Source: Pukyongia sp963768085
GTDB taxonomy: Bacteria > Bacteroidota > Bacteroidia > Flavobacteriales > Flavobacteriaceae
DNA length: 64,000 nucleotides
Reading direction: 5' to 3'
NCBI GenBank assembly: GCA_963768085.1
Contig: CAVYGO010000001.1
Location: 62,001 to 126,000, forward strand
A program made the translations under genes and the position numbers. How positions within the stretch are numbered: the first letter of the stretch is position 1; every line of letters begins with the position of its first letter. Below the pieces are notes generated by a model. The model did not search any database and had not been told where the DNA came from. It saw nothing but the letters and a program-made list of their open reading frames with translations. Positions 8,661 through 17,235 of this stretch are shown here, in pieces.

Positions 8661-8690
8661 TTTGAGAATGTGTCTTAGGTATTAATATTG
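8661..8690 (+). promoter_or_regulatory. promoter of the tandem secreted-protein pair
   Basis: TTTG at 8661-8664 and TAATATTG at 8683-8690 are 18 bases apart, the normal spacing of Bacteroidota -33 and -7 elements, with one mismatch in the -7. Transcription would start near 8697, about 25 bases before the first gene. Confidence 0.4.
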
Positions 8691-8721
8691 TCCCAGATAA
8701 ACCCCAAATTATCTCCCCCGT

Positions 8722-9933
8722 ATGAGAAAGACTACTTATGTGCTCTCATTGTTATTACTTGTGGTTTTCGCCCTGGACATGAATGCCCAGGTTGGAATCG
8801 GTACAACAAGTCCTAAAAGTATGCTGGATATTCCGGCATCCAATAGCACGGCCCCCGCTAATACCGATGGTATACTCATTCCAAGAATAAGCAATTTTCC
8901 ATCTTCAGATCCCGGTACGGATCAGGATGGTATGTTGGTTTTCTTAAATACTGCATCTTCCGGTAATCCAAAAGGATTTTACTACTGGGATAATACAAAA
9001 ACAGCCTGGATCTCTTATAACGACGAGTGGAAGGACAGTTTCGTAACCCAATCACGCGGAGATTACGATGGCAATCTTATCTATGCAAACCAGGCAGGTG
9101 TTGGTGGAGTGGATGTCGTCATACTTGACTCCGGTCAGATAGGTATGGGAACCAGCAATCTGGAAGAGAACCTCGAGTTAAAACTCGACGGAGACAACGA
9201 CATTCAGATATCCAGTGCATCGCCACCGGATCCGCCACAGCTGGTATTTTATACCACCAACGGTACTTTTGCTACTCCCGATTTCATGAACGACGAAGAC
9301 GATATAGGATATATGACTGGTAAGGTATGGACCGGAACCGGAAAGTCTGCAGATGTTGCGAACATTCAAATGGAAGCCGACGGAAATCACACTTCATCAA
9401 GTCATCCCACAAAGATAGAATTCGCGGTAACCAGCCCCGGAGAAACTGTACTCAATTCGAACAATCCGGAAATGGTGATTGCGAGCACTGGTAATGTGGG
9501 AATTGGTTTAAACGACCCTTCTGCAGTATTAGAACTAAAGGCTGGAACAGCTAGTTCCAATTCGGCCCCACTCAAATTATCATCCGGAACTAATTTAAGT
9601 ACTCCCGAGGCAGGAGCTATGGAATATGACGGTTCAAATCTGTATTTCACACCTGCAACAACCCGAAAGATATTAATGACCGGGCTAACAGCTACTCAAG
9701 CATTGGATTTCCCGAATATCACATCCGGCAACACTTCCGAATTAACGGTAACTGTAGCTGGAGCAACTGTAGGAAGTGCCTGCTCTTGTGCACCAAACAC
9801 ATCTATCGAACCTGGATTACAATGGAGCTGTTACGTAAGTGCAGCAAACACCGTTACTGTGAGGGTTTCAAATGTGAGTGCTATAGCTGTAAATCCAGCG
9901 AATAAAAGTTGGAAGATAACTGTCATCCAGTAA
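8722..9933 (+). CDS. secreted protein of unknown function, first of a tandem pair
   Basis: The 403-residue protein has a clear signal peptide (MRKTTYVLSLLLLVVFALDMNA) and a mature start QVGIGTTSPKSMLDIPASN that is common in secreted flavobacterial proteins resembling the stalk start of tail-fibre or adhesin proteins. The middle has ILIPRISNFPS, DQDGMLVFLNTA and FYYWDNTKTAWISY, which also occur at the start of S74-type surface proteins. A later NVGIGLNDPSAVLELKAG repeats the theme. The C-terminal 80 residues contain two cysteines in ACSCAP and one in WSCYVSAANTVTVRVSN, and form a separate small domain. The next gene is a paralogue 10 bases downstream. It is probably exported to the cell surface. 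No enzyme motif is seen. Confidence 0.8.
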   Translation: MRKTTYVLSLLLLVVFALDMNAQVGIGTTSPKSMLDIPASNSTAPANTDGILIPRISNFPSSDPGTDQDGMLVFLNTASSGNPKGFYYWDNTKTAWISYNDEWKDSFVTQSRGDYDGNLIYANQAGVGGVDVVILDSGQIGMGTSNLEENLELKLDGDNDIQISSASPPDPPQLVFYTTNGTFATPDFMNDEDDIGYMTGKVWTGTGKSADVANIQMEADGNHTSSSHPTKIEFAVTSPGETVLNSNNPEMVIASTGNVGIGLNDPSAVLELKAGTASSNSAPLKLSSGTNLSTPEAGAMEYDGSNLYFTPATTRKILMTGLTATQALDFPNITSGNTSELTVTVAGATVGSACSCAPNTSIEPGLQWSCYVSAANTVTVRVSNVSAIAVNPANKSWKITVIQ

Positions 9934-9943
9934 AGAAAAGGAC

Positions 9944-11140
9944 ATGAAGAAATTTATTTTCATAGTATGTTTCAACCTCTCGCTGGCCTCTCAAATTTAT
10001 GCCCAGGTAGGTGTAAATACCACTAGTCCGAAGAGTATTTTTGAGGTAACCGCCACCAATCCATCCAATCCTTCAATTCGAGATGGCTTACTTGTACCTC
10101 GTGTAGATGCGCTACCCGCAATAAATCCGGGTGCTGATCAGGACGGTATGTTGATTTTTTTAGCAACAGCTGCTACGGGGTATAAAAAAGGGCACTACTT
10201 CTGGAATAATGCCGACAGCGAATGGCAATATTTTGCCGGTGAATGGGTGGATGGCTATAATAAGACCAATGAAGACCTTACCTATGTAAGACAAGCATTC
10301 AAAGAAAACCAAAAAGATGTGGTGATCCTGGATACAGGTCAGATGGGCATGGGAACTGATGATCCTGACGAGAGTCTCGAAATCCGGCTACCAGGAGATA
10401 ACGACATACAAATAGCAACTAACGGTACGCGCCCTAATGCCCCTAACTTCATATTCTTTACAAAGAATGGAACGTTTGCTTCGGGTGACTTCCTGAATGA
10501 TGGTGACGCTATTGGTTCTCTGGCAGGATCTGTATGGAACGGCAGTGGAGAATCTGATATTGTTTCCTATGTAACTTCGGCGGCAGATTCTGATCATTAC
10601 AGTGGGCATTTGCCTTCCCGATTTAATTTTTCGGTTACCCCGGCAGGTAATACTTATGCCGATGAGGACGGTATGCAAATGACCATAAGGGCCAGCGGAA
10701 ATGTCGGTATAGGCGTGGATAATCCAACGGCTGTTTTACATCTTAAAGGAGGAACCAGCTCTGCCGGCTCCGCACCGGTGAAATTTAATGCCGGCACTAA
10801 TTTAAGTAGTCCTGAAGCAGGTGCTTTTGAATACGATGGAACTAATCTGTACTTCACTCCGAATAGTACACGAAAAATTGTATTGAAAAAGTTATCAGCC
10901 ATTACCATCCTGGATTTCCTGTCATTGTTCGCCGGATTACATACTGAACAAACAGTAACGGTTAACGGCGCAAACCCTGGTAGTTCTTGTAATTGCTCCC
11001 CAGCAGGAACCATAGAAAACGGACTAACATGGAGTTGTTACGTGAGCGCACCCAATACGGTAACAGTACGACTTTCAAATATAACAGCTGGGGCGATAGA
11101 TCCGGCACCAAAGAGCTGGACGGTTAATGTAATCGAATAA
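9944..11140 (+). CDS. secreted protein of unknown function, second of a tandem pair
   Basis: This 398-residue paralogue of the preceding gene has the same plan: signal peptide ending in IYA, mature start QVGVNTTSPKSIFEVTATN, DQDGMLIFLATA, a mid-protein repeat NVGIGVDNPTAVLHLKGG, and a C-terminal domain with SCNCSP and WSCYVSAPNTVTVRLSN. The two copies have diverged to roughly half identity by eye, strongest at the N-terminal stalk motif and the C-terminal domain, so the duplication is old. The genes are 10 bases apart and likely one transcript, ended by the hairpin at 11189-11223. The same mature N-terminus begins the repeat protein at 14565-16898. Function unknown; surface display is inferred. 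Confidence 0.8.
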   Translation: MKKFIFIVCFNLSLASQIYAQVGVNTTSPKSIFEVTATNPSNPSIRDGLLVPRVDALPAINPGADQDGMLIFLATAATGYKKGHYFWNNADSEWQYFAGEWVDGYNKTNEDLTYVRQAFKENQKDVVILDTGQMGMGTDDPDESLEIRLPGDNDIQIATNGTRPNAPNFIFFTKNGTFASGDFLNDGDAIGSLAGSVWNGSGESDIVSYVTSAADSDHYSGHLPSRFNFSVTPAGNTYADEDGMQMTIRASGNVGIGVDNPTAVLHLKGGTSSAGSAPVKFNAGTNLSSPEAGAFEYDGTNLYFTPNSTRKIVLKKLSAITILDFLSLFAGLHTEQTVTVNGANPGSSCNCSPAGTIENGLTWSCYVSAPNTVTVRLSNITAGAIDPAPKSWTVNVIE

Positions 11141-11188
11141 ATAGTTTTCGTTGGCCCACCCCGCACTAACAACAGGGTCAGGGAATAA

Positions 11189-11223
11189 AAAAAACCATCC
11201 GATAAGAATCGGATGGTTTTTTT
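11189..11223. terminator. bidirectional intrinsic terminator
   Basis: Arms AAAACCATCCGAT / ATCGGATGGTTTT around an AAGA loop, with A-rich sequence on the left and T-rich on the right. It can therefore stop both the secreted-protein pair and the convergent lpd gene. Confidence 0.85.
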
Positions 11224-11238
11224 GTGTTTTATTATGTT

Positions 11239-12642
11239 CTAAATGTGAAGCGGACGATTCTCAGTAGCTGCCAGCGCTGCTTCTTTCACCGCTTCCGCAT
11301 ACGTCGGATGTGCATGGCTCATTCTTGCAATATCTTCTGCACTTGCCCTGAATTCCATAGCGGTAACGGCTTCAGCAATAAGATCGGCTACCCGTGCCCC
11401 TACCATATGCACTCCCAGTACTTCATCGGTCTTGGCATCGGATAGGATTTTTACAAACCCATCCGTATCGCCACTGGCGCGAGATCTGCCCAATGCGCGC
11501 ATGGGGAACTGGCCACTCTTGTAATCAACACCTGTCGCTTTTAGTTCCTCCTCGGTCTTTCCAACAGAGGCCACTTCAGGCCAGGTATAGACCACCCCAG
11601 GAATCAGATTATAATCGATATGAGGCTTTTGTCCTGCTACTATCTCTGCAACCAATACTCCTTCTTCTTCTGCCTTATGGGCAAGCATGGCACCGCGAAC
11701 GACGTCTCCGATGGCGTAGATATTTGAAACATTGGTTTGTAAATGATCATTTACATCTATCTGTCCTCGTTCATTCACTTTAACGCCTGCGTTCTCAACT
11801 TTTAAGCCATCGGTAAAAGGACGACGACCTACTGATACCAGGCAGTAATCGCCGGTAAACGCAACTTCCTTATCCTTCTTATCAGTCGCTGTTATGGTGA
11901 TTTCGTTTTTCTTTCTTTCTACGGCTGAAACTTTATGGGACACATAAAATTTGACCCCCTGCTTCTTCATCACTTTCATGAGTTCTTTACTCTGAGCCCC
12001 ATCCATTGTTGGGATTATTCTGTCCATATATTCCACCACAGACACTTCGGAACCCAGGCGACGATATACCTGCCCTAATTCCAGACCGATAACACCTCCT
12101 CCAATCACAATCATATGCTTTGGAATCTCGGTTAAACTTAATGCTTCGGTAGAAGTAATGACCCTCTCTTTATCGAGAGTGATGAATGGCAATGATGCCG
12201 GTTTACTACCCGTAGCAATTATTATATGTTTTGCTTCTATCTCTTTTTGTTCCTTTTCAGACTTTATAATGACATGCGTTGCATCCTTAAACGAACCGAC
12301 ACCCTGTAATACATCAATCTTATTTTTATTCATCAGGAAGTCGATCCCTTTGGTCGTCTGATCAACAACAGCCTGCTTCCTTTCGATCATTTTTTTGAAA
12401 TTCAGTTTGATCTCACCTGGGATCTCAATACCGTGTTCCTCAAAATGCTTCAATGCATCTTCATAATGATGCGAAGAATCCAGCAACGCTTTACTCGGGA
12501 TACATCCTACGTTAAGACAAGTTCCACCCAGGGTACTGTATTTCTCAATAATAGCAGTTTTCATACCTAACTGAGCGCAGCGAATAGCCGCAACATAACC
12601 GCCCGGTCCGGAACCAATTATAGCAACGTCATATGTATTCAT
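11239..12642 (-). CDS. lpdA: dihydrolipoyl dehydrogenase (E3)
   Basis: The 467-residue flavoenzyme reoxidises the lipoyl groups of the pyruvate, 2-oxoglutarate and branched-chain 2-oxoacid dehydrogenases and of the glycine cleavage system. The FAD-binding GSGPGGYVAAIRCAQLG is at residues 11-27, the redox-active disulfide is in GGTCLNVGCIPSKALL, the NAD-binding GGGVIGLELG is in the middle, and the C-terminal HAHPTYAEAVKEAAL carries the catalytic histidine-glutamate pair. Length is standard. It stands alone rather than with E1/E2 genes, which fits an E3 shared by several complexes. A TACCTTTG -7 element precedes it. Confidence 0.96.
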   Translation of the reverse strand: MNTYDVAIIGSGPGGYVAAIRCAQLGMKTAIIEKYSTLGGTCLNVGCIPSKALLDSSHHYEDALKHFEEHGIEIPGEIKLNFKKMIERKQAVVDQTTKGIDFLMNKNKIDVLQGVGSFKDATHVIIKSEKEQKEIEAKHIIIATGSKPASLPFITLDKERVITSTEALSLTEIPKHMIVIGGGVIGLELGQVYRRLGSEVSVVEYMDRIIPTMDGAQSKELMKVMKKQGVKFYVSHKVSAVERKKNEITITATDKKDKEVAFTGDYCLVSVGRRPFTDGLKVENAGVKVNERGQIDVNDHLQTNVSNIYAIGDVVRGAMLAHKAEEEGVLVAEIVAGQKPHIDYNLIPGVVYTWPEVASVGKTEEELKATGVDYKSGQFPMRALGRSRASGDTDGFVKILSDAKTDEVLGVHMVGARVADLIAEAVTAMEFRASAEDIARMSHAHPTYAEAVKEAALAATENRPLHI

Positions 12643-12668
12643 ATTGTCTTTTTTGAAAATTCGAAGTA

Positions 12669-12676
12669 CAAAGGTA
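12669..12676 (-). promoter_or_regulatory. -7 promoter element of lpdA
   Basis: TACCTTTG on the minus strand matches TAnnTTTG exactly, 26 bases before the start codon. A TTG lies about 20 bases further upstream at the -33 position. Confidence 0.5.
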
Positions 12677-12712
12677 CAATACTCCTAAGCAACAGGCAAC
12701 GAATTAAGAAAG

Positions 12713-13171
12713 CTAAAACCTAAGCGCCGTGGTATTTTTTACTTCGCTTATAGTAAACGAGCTTTGCGTACTCCCTATGTGCTGAAGTGTGGTAAGTTTT
12801 TCAACCATAAAACTTCTGAAATCATCCATATCCTTAACAATAACTTTTAGCAAGTAGTCATATTCACCACTCACATGGAAGCACTCAAGAACTTCATGCA
12901 ATTTTACAACCTCGCGCTCGAAATCGATAACGGATTTATGCACGTGTTGGACCAATTTGATATGACAGAAAACCGTAAAGCCCAGATCAACTTTCTTCCT
13001 GTCCAGAAGCGCCACATATTTGCGGATCACATCAGATCTTTCTAATTTTTTAATTCTTTCATATACCGCTGTAACCGATAAATTGAGTTTATGGGAAAGC
13101 TGCTTATTCGTTTGCTTAGCATCCTCTTGCAGATATTTGAGAATAGTTACATCAATTTTATCCAATACCAT
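12713..13171 (-). CDS. Lrp/AsnC-family transcriptional regulator
   Basis: The 152-residue protein has an N-terminal winged helix-turn-helix (DVTILKYLQEDAKQTNKQLS through LNLSVTAVYERIKKLE) and a C-terminal RAM/AsnC effector domain with GEYDYLLKVIVKDMDDFRSF. It is transcribed away from a methionine gamma-lyase-type gene across a 158-bp gap. An equivalent pair, mdeR-mdeA, is known in Pseudomonas putida, where the Lrp-type regulator controls the lyase. The same relation is inferred here, with an amino acid such as methionine as a likely effector. Confidence 0.9.
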   Translation of the reverse strand: MVLDKIDVTILKYLQEDAKQTNKQLSHKLNLSVTAVYERIKKLERSDVIRKYVALLDRKKVDLGFTVFCHIKLVQHVHKSVIDFEREVVKLHEVLECFHVSGEYDYLLKVIVKDMDDFRSFMVEKLTTLQHIGSTQSSFTISEVKNTTALRF

Positions 13172-13263
13172 AGCTGAAATATTTTCATCAAGTTACGATA
13201 AAATTAACGTATATTAAACATATTTTCTGCATTAATTTAATCCTCTAGTATAATAATCTAATT

Positions 13264-13277
13264 ATGATTTAAATCAT
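13264..13277. promoter_or_regulatory. 14-bp palindrome, candidate Lrp operator
   Basis: ATGATTTAAATCAT is a perfect AT-rich palindrome between the divergent regulator and lyase genes. It overlaps the presumed -33 region of the lyase promoter. Its symmetry and AT-rich centre suit an Lrp/AsnC site. Confidence 0.45.
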
Positions 13278-13307
13278 TGATTAATATATTATATAAATTT
13301 AGTTTTG
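13276..13307 (+). promoter_or_regulatory. promoter of the methionine gamma-lyase-type gene
   Basis: ATTG (13276-13279) and TAGTTTTG (13300-13307, an exact TAnnTTTG) are separated by 20 bases. The -33 part overlaps the palindrome at 13264-13277, so a bound regulator could act directly on polymerase. Confidence 0.5.
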
Positions 13308-13329
13308 AATAAATATAAACATCAATATC

Positions 13330-14559
13330 ATGGCCTTTAAACCTGCAAATAAAATTCAGGATCTACAATACTTCGGTGAGTTTGGTGGAGTGAATCCCTC
13401 CATCTCAGATTCTTCAACCTATACCTTCCATTCCGCAAAAACCATGTTCGATACTTTCGAAGGAAATGCAGAAGGATGTTATTTGTATTCGCGTCATAGT
13501 TCGCCATCCAACCTTTACCTGGGCGAAGCACTAGCCGCCATGGAAGGGACTGAAACCGCCACTGTTGCTGCAACAGGTATGGGAGCTATCGTTGCTGCCA
13601 TATTACAAATCTGCGGTGCCGGCGATCATATTGTCGCTAGCCGAACCATCTACGGTGGAACCTATGCGTTTCTGAAGAATCTGGCACCTAAATTCAATAT
13701 TAAGACCACTTTTGTCGATATCACTACACTGGACGCTGTTAGGAAAGCAGTAACTCCGGAAACCAAGATACTCTTTTGCGAAAGTGTGAGTAACCCATTG
13801 CTGGAGATCGCCGATATTAAGGGACTTTCTAAGATAACAAAACAGCACAGCCTCAAATTATTGGTGGATAATACCTTCTCTCCTATGTCTATATCTCCCG
13901 CTAAATTAGGTGCTGATGTGGTTTTACATAGTCTTACCAAATTTATAAACGGTAGCAGTGATACCATGGGCGGTGTAATTTGTGGAACCCAGGAATTCAT
14001 CGACGAATTACGCAATGTGAATGATGGTACTTGTATGCTTATGGGTGCTTCCATGGATAGCATGCGGGCAGCTTCAATTCTTAAAAACCTGAGGACGCTT
14101 CACATTCGAATGAAGCAGCACAGCAAAAATGCAATGATCCTTGCTGAAAAATTTCAGGCTGATGGTTTCAGAACGGTATATCCCGGATTAAAATCACACC
14201 CAGGCCACGAACTTATCACCAGCCTGATGAATCCCGATTATGGCTACGGCGGTATGCTAACTATTGATGTTGGTTCACTTGAAAAAGCCAATGAACTAAT
14301 GGAACTCATGCAGGAACGCAATCTGGGATACCTGGCGGTGAGTTTAGGTTTTTACAAGACCTTGTTTAGTGCACCCGGAACGTCCACATCTTCTGAAATT
14401 CCCGAAGAAGAGCAGGAAGAAATGGGTCTTTCAGACGGCTTAATACGTTTCTCAATAGGATTGGATAACGATATAGAACGTACCTATCGCAGTATGCGAC
14501 AATGTATGTACCATGTGGGATTACTAAACCCTGAAACCAATAAAGTACTGGTTCATTAA
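13330..14559 (+). CDS. Cys/Met-metabolism PLP enzyme, probably methionine gamma-lyase
   Basis: The 409-residue fold-type I PLP enzyme belongs to the trans-sulfuration family. K204 in SLTKFINGSSDTMGG is the PLP lysine, YSRHSSPSN is the phosphate-binding region contributed to the neighbouring subunit, and TVAATGMGAIVAA and LVDNTFSPM are family motifs. Methionine gamma-lyase splits methionine to methanethiol, 2-oxobutanoate and ammonia. That function is inferred mainly from the divergent Lrp-type gene; cystathionine gamma-lyase or synthase activity cannot be excluded. A different trans-sulfuration enzyme is encoded at 38051-39235, so the window has two non-identical paralogues. The gene ends 5 bases from the convergent repeat-protein gene. 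Confidence 0.85.
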   Translation: MAFKPANKIQDLQYFGEFGGVNPSISDSSTYTFHSAKTMFDTFEGNAEGCYLYSRHSSPSNLYLGEALAAMEGTETATVAATGMGAIVAAILQICGAGDHIVASRTIYGGTYAFLKNLAPKFNIKTTFVDITTLDAVRKAVTPETKILFCESVSNPLLEIADIKGLSKITKQHSLKLLVDNTFSPMSISPAKLGADVVLHSLTKFINGSSDTMGGVICGTQEFIDELRNVNDGTCMLMGASMDSMRAASILKNLRTLHIRMKQHSKNAMILAEKFQADGFRTVYPGLKSHPGHELITSLMNPDYGYGGMLTIDVGSLEKANELMELMQERNLGYLAVSLGFYKTLFSAPGTSTSSEIPEEEQEEMGLSDGLIRFSIGLDNDIERTYRSMRQCMYHVGLLNPETNKVLVH

Positions 14560-14564
14560 ACCTA

Positions 14565-16898
14565 TTAATTTTTAAGCATTCCCTTGATAAGCTTGATCTC
14601 GTTTTTCAGATCGTCGATCTGCTGTTGCTGATCTTCAATGAGCTGTTGCTGCTCCTGCACCGACTTCACTAATGGCACCACGAACATGGCATAGCGAAGT
14701 CCGTAATGATCGTTTGAGTTTTTTGGTTTATCAATTCCACCAAAATCAAATCCCAGTGAATGTGCAGAAGTCTCAACTTCCTGGGCTATAAACCCGGTAT
14801 GCCGTAATTGTTTCGCTTCATTAACATCTATCATTTCATAGGCTTCGTCAGCAAATAGCTTATCGTTCAAATTATAGGTCACAGGCCTGAGCTTAAGTAT
14901 AAAATCGAGTCCGGAAACATCTTCACGTATATTTTGTTTCATACGTGAATCGGAAAAAACGCTCCAGCCTACTGATCCTCCAATGGTCGTTACCCCTGTA
15001 TTTCCAATTCGCACCATATTGCTGGCAGTGGCTATCGCAGCATACCCTAAAGCAGTTGCATTGTTATAATTACCTGCGTTTACATCCGAATTAGCACCCA
15101 CTAAAGTGTTGAAAGAACCTTCAGTATTGGTGTTCCCAGCTGAAAGTCCTAATCCAGTATTTAATCTGCCAGTAATAGTGGATATTGGTTGATTTGCATA
15201 CAATGCATTATATCCCACAGCCACATTGAAGGAACCGTATGCGGTTCCGCCATTAGTAAACGACTGACTATATAATGCCTGGGGTCCTATGGCTACATTC
15301 CCACTACTCTCTGTATTAAATCGCATGGCCCAGAAACCCATTCCCACATTTCGATCGCCAATGGTATTAGCCTCAAGGGTTCCGCCGCCCACGGCTATGT
15401 TCAAACCTCCTGTTGTTAAACTTGTAAGCGAATAGTGCCCTATTGCCGTATTTTGATTCCCGGTTGTTACATTCTCCATACTTCGGAAACCTAACGCAGT
15501 ATTTCCATAAGGCGTGGAGGAGGCTGAAACACCTCTAAGTGCAAGATATCCAACCGCTACGTTTTGTTCCCCCGATAAATTCTCACCAAGTGCATAATCG
15601 CCCAACCCTACGTTATAAGAAGCCGTAGTTTGTTGCTTAAGTGCTTCAAACCCTAATGCTGTATTGTGACTGCCGTCTATGTTCTGCTGCATGGCATCAA
15701 CGCCAATAGCTGTGTTCCAGTTGCCAATTGTATTGGCAGATAGTGATACGGATCCCAAAGCGATATTTCGGCTACCTGTGGTGTTCGCATCAAGGGAGTA
15801 GGTACCTATGGAGGTGTTGAAAACCCCGTCTACCGTCATACGCTGTGAATTGTATCCCACAGCAGTATTATTTGAACCTGTTGTATTTGCATGAAGCGCC
15901 AGCATTCCAACAGCGGTATTTATAAAGCCTGTGGTATTTGCAAAGAGTGCTCTCCCTCCAACCGCAGTATTATATATACCATTACTTGTAGCAGTAGGAT
16001 TGTTGCTGTGTAAAGTAAATGCGCCTACCCCGGTATTGTAAGAGTTCCAATTCGCACTTCCGTTGTCAAAAATCTGGTTGAACATGGAGCGAAAGCCTAT
16101 AGCGGTAGAATAATTACCATAGTTTTCATTGGCAAGCGCCCATCGTCCTACTGCCGTTGCTCCCGCAGCCCCTTCGCCGTACTCCATGGAACCAACCCCT
16201 ACAGCTACGTTTTCCTGGCCTACTCCAAGAGCTCTCATGGCGCGCCATCCTATAGCAACATTCATAAGCGCGTCGGTTGCGTTTTCCATGGTTTCCATTC
16301 CTATGGCCGCATTAAATCCGTTCGGGCCAACCTGCTGTCGCAACGCCCTATAACCCATCACGGTATTTCCTCCTGAGGTGGTGAGTGACTCCATGGATTG
16401 GTATCCCATGTTCGTATTGGCTGTACCACTCGTAACAGCCGTGAGTCCCTTATAACCAATGGAAGTATTCGTTACCGTAGAATCGATCACTCCGGCTTTC
16501 TGGTTATTTACCCTGAAATTCAGCGGTTGATTATCTATGGTTCCGAAAAAATTAGCCGAGGTCGTCCCGGTATTTCCTGTAAGGTTCCATTTGGGTTCAG
16601 CGGAAGTTGTCATTTTTTCCCAGGTGGTTCCATTAAAAAAGTAATACCCAACGCCTGAGCCTCCGCTAACGGCTGCATTTGTATTATAAATAAGTAATCC
16701 GGTTGCCGAAGTATTCACACCATCCAGCATGGTGTCTGTGACATCGGAAAGTGAAATTTGCGGAATCAGGATTCCTTTATCCGATGACGAAATATCCAGG
16801 ACGGAAGAAGCGTCCGGTGCTATGGTTCCAATTCCCACCTGAGACCATCCCCAGATGGACAGGTGTGTTACAACTAAGGTTAGTAATATTTTTCTCAT
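14565..16898 (-). CDS. secreted repeat protein with C-terminal S74 intramolecular chaperone domain
   Basis: The 777-residue protein has a signal peptide ending near WGWS, then QVGIGTIAPDASSVLDISS and KGILIPQISLSD. A long region (about 150-640) of imperfect repeats follows, around NTAVGxxALxxNTTGxxN, resembling the beta-helical head repeats of trimeric adhesins. The last 120 residues start with SDSRMKQNIREDVSGLDFIL and RPVTYNL, an endosialidase-type (peptidase S74) domain that in phage tail fibres trimerises the protein and then cuts itself off. It ends in a coiled coil rich in Q, I and L. It is likely a trimeric surface fibre. No phage genes are nearby. The mature N-terminal motif is shared with the pair at 8722-11140. 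A TAGTTTTG element lies 20 bases before the start. Confidence 0.85.
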   Translation of the reverse strand: MRKILLTLVVTHLSIWGWSQVGIGTIAPDASSVLDISSSDKGILIPQISLSDVTDTMLDGVNTSATGLLIYNTNAAVSGGSGVGYYFFNGTTWEKMTTSAEPKWNLTGNTGTTSANFFGTIDNQPLNFRVNNQKAGVIDSTVTNTSIGYKGLTAVTSGTANTNMGYQSMESLTTSGGNTVMGYRALRQQVGPNGFNAAIGMETMENATDALMNVAIGWRAMRALGVGQENVAVGVGSMEYGEGAAGATAVGRWALANENYGNYSTAIGFRSMFNQIFDNGSANWNSYNTGVGAFTLHSNNPTATSNGIYNTAVGGRALFANTTGFINTAVGMLALHANTTGSNNTAVGYNSQRMTVDGVFNTSIGTYSLDANTTGSRNIALGSVSLSANTIGNWNTAIGVDAMQQNIDGSHNTALGFEALKQQTTASYNVGLGDYALGENLSGEQNVAVGYLALRGVSASSTPYGNTALGFRSMENVTTGNQNTAIGHYSLTSLTTGGLNIAVGGGTLEANTIGDRNVGMGFWAMRFNTESSGNVAIGPQALYSQSFTNGGTAYGSFNVAVGYNALYANQPISTITGRLNTGLGLSAGNTNTEGSFNTLVGANSDVNAGNYNNATALGYAAIATASNMVRIGNTGVTTIGGSVGWSVFSDSRMKQNIREDVSGLDFILKLRPVTYNLNDKLFADEAYEMIDVNEAKQLRHTGFIAQEVETSAHSLGFDFGGIDKPKNSNDHYGLRYAMFVVPLVKSVQEQQQLIEDQQQQIDDLKNEIKLIKGMLKN

Positions 16899-17235
16899 GA
16901 TAATAGTATTATTAAATCAAAACTAATTAGTCTAATTACGTTTGTTAAAGACTTATGTAACAGACTTTGCTACATATGTAACAAGGTTGAAGTAAATGGT
17001 AGAATTGGGGTGATTACCGGGTTTTGAGATTGTTCTGTAATAAATAATGTAATCCTCATATTACTTTCATACTGAAGTTAAGTGGTAGTAAATGAGGGCG
17101 TTACGAATGTATGATTTAAAAATAACACGGCACAAAGGGAAAAACCCCTTTTTAATCCGTAAAAAGACCCTTTTTACCGTATTTGCATAGCAGATTACAA
17201 AATCGTAACATTACAAGTCAAAAATTTCAACCTTC
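16899..17235. other. 337-bp divergent intergenic region
   Basis: It separates the S74 repeat gene from the NhaC gene. Apart from the -7 element of the repeat gene I see only two copies of ATGTAACA about 20 bases apart (near 16954 and 16976) and two similar A/T-flanked stretches (AAAACCCCTTTTT, AAAAGACCCTTTTT) near 17140-17180. No frame, RNA or clear terminator is visible. Confidence 0.5.
16918..16925 (-). promoter_or_regulatory. -7 promoter element of the S74 repeat protein
   Basis: TAGTTTTG on the minus strand matches TAnnTTTG exactly, 19 bases upstream of the start codon. Confidence 0.45.

Noticed and set aside
8722..11140. The tandem pair as one gene split by a frameshift
   Set aside because: Each copy has its own signal peptide and complete C-terminal domain, so they are duplicates.
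13337..14063. Long antisense frames inside the methionine gamma-lyase-type gene
   Set aside because: They are shadows of a well-conserved coding frame and show no motif or start context of their own.
14565..16898. S74 chaperone domain as a sign of a prophage
   Set aside because: No capsid, portal, terminase, integrase or lysis gene lies nearby. The protein has a signal peptide and stands among chromosomal genes.
16954..17180. Repeated ATGTAACA and A/T-flanked CCC stretches before the NhaC gene
   Set aside because: Too short and imperfect to call an operator or RNA structure without comparative data.
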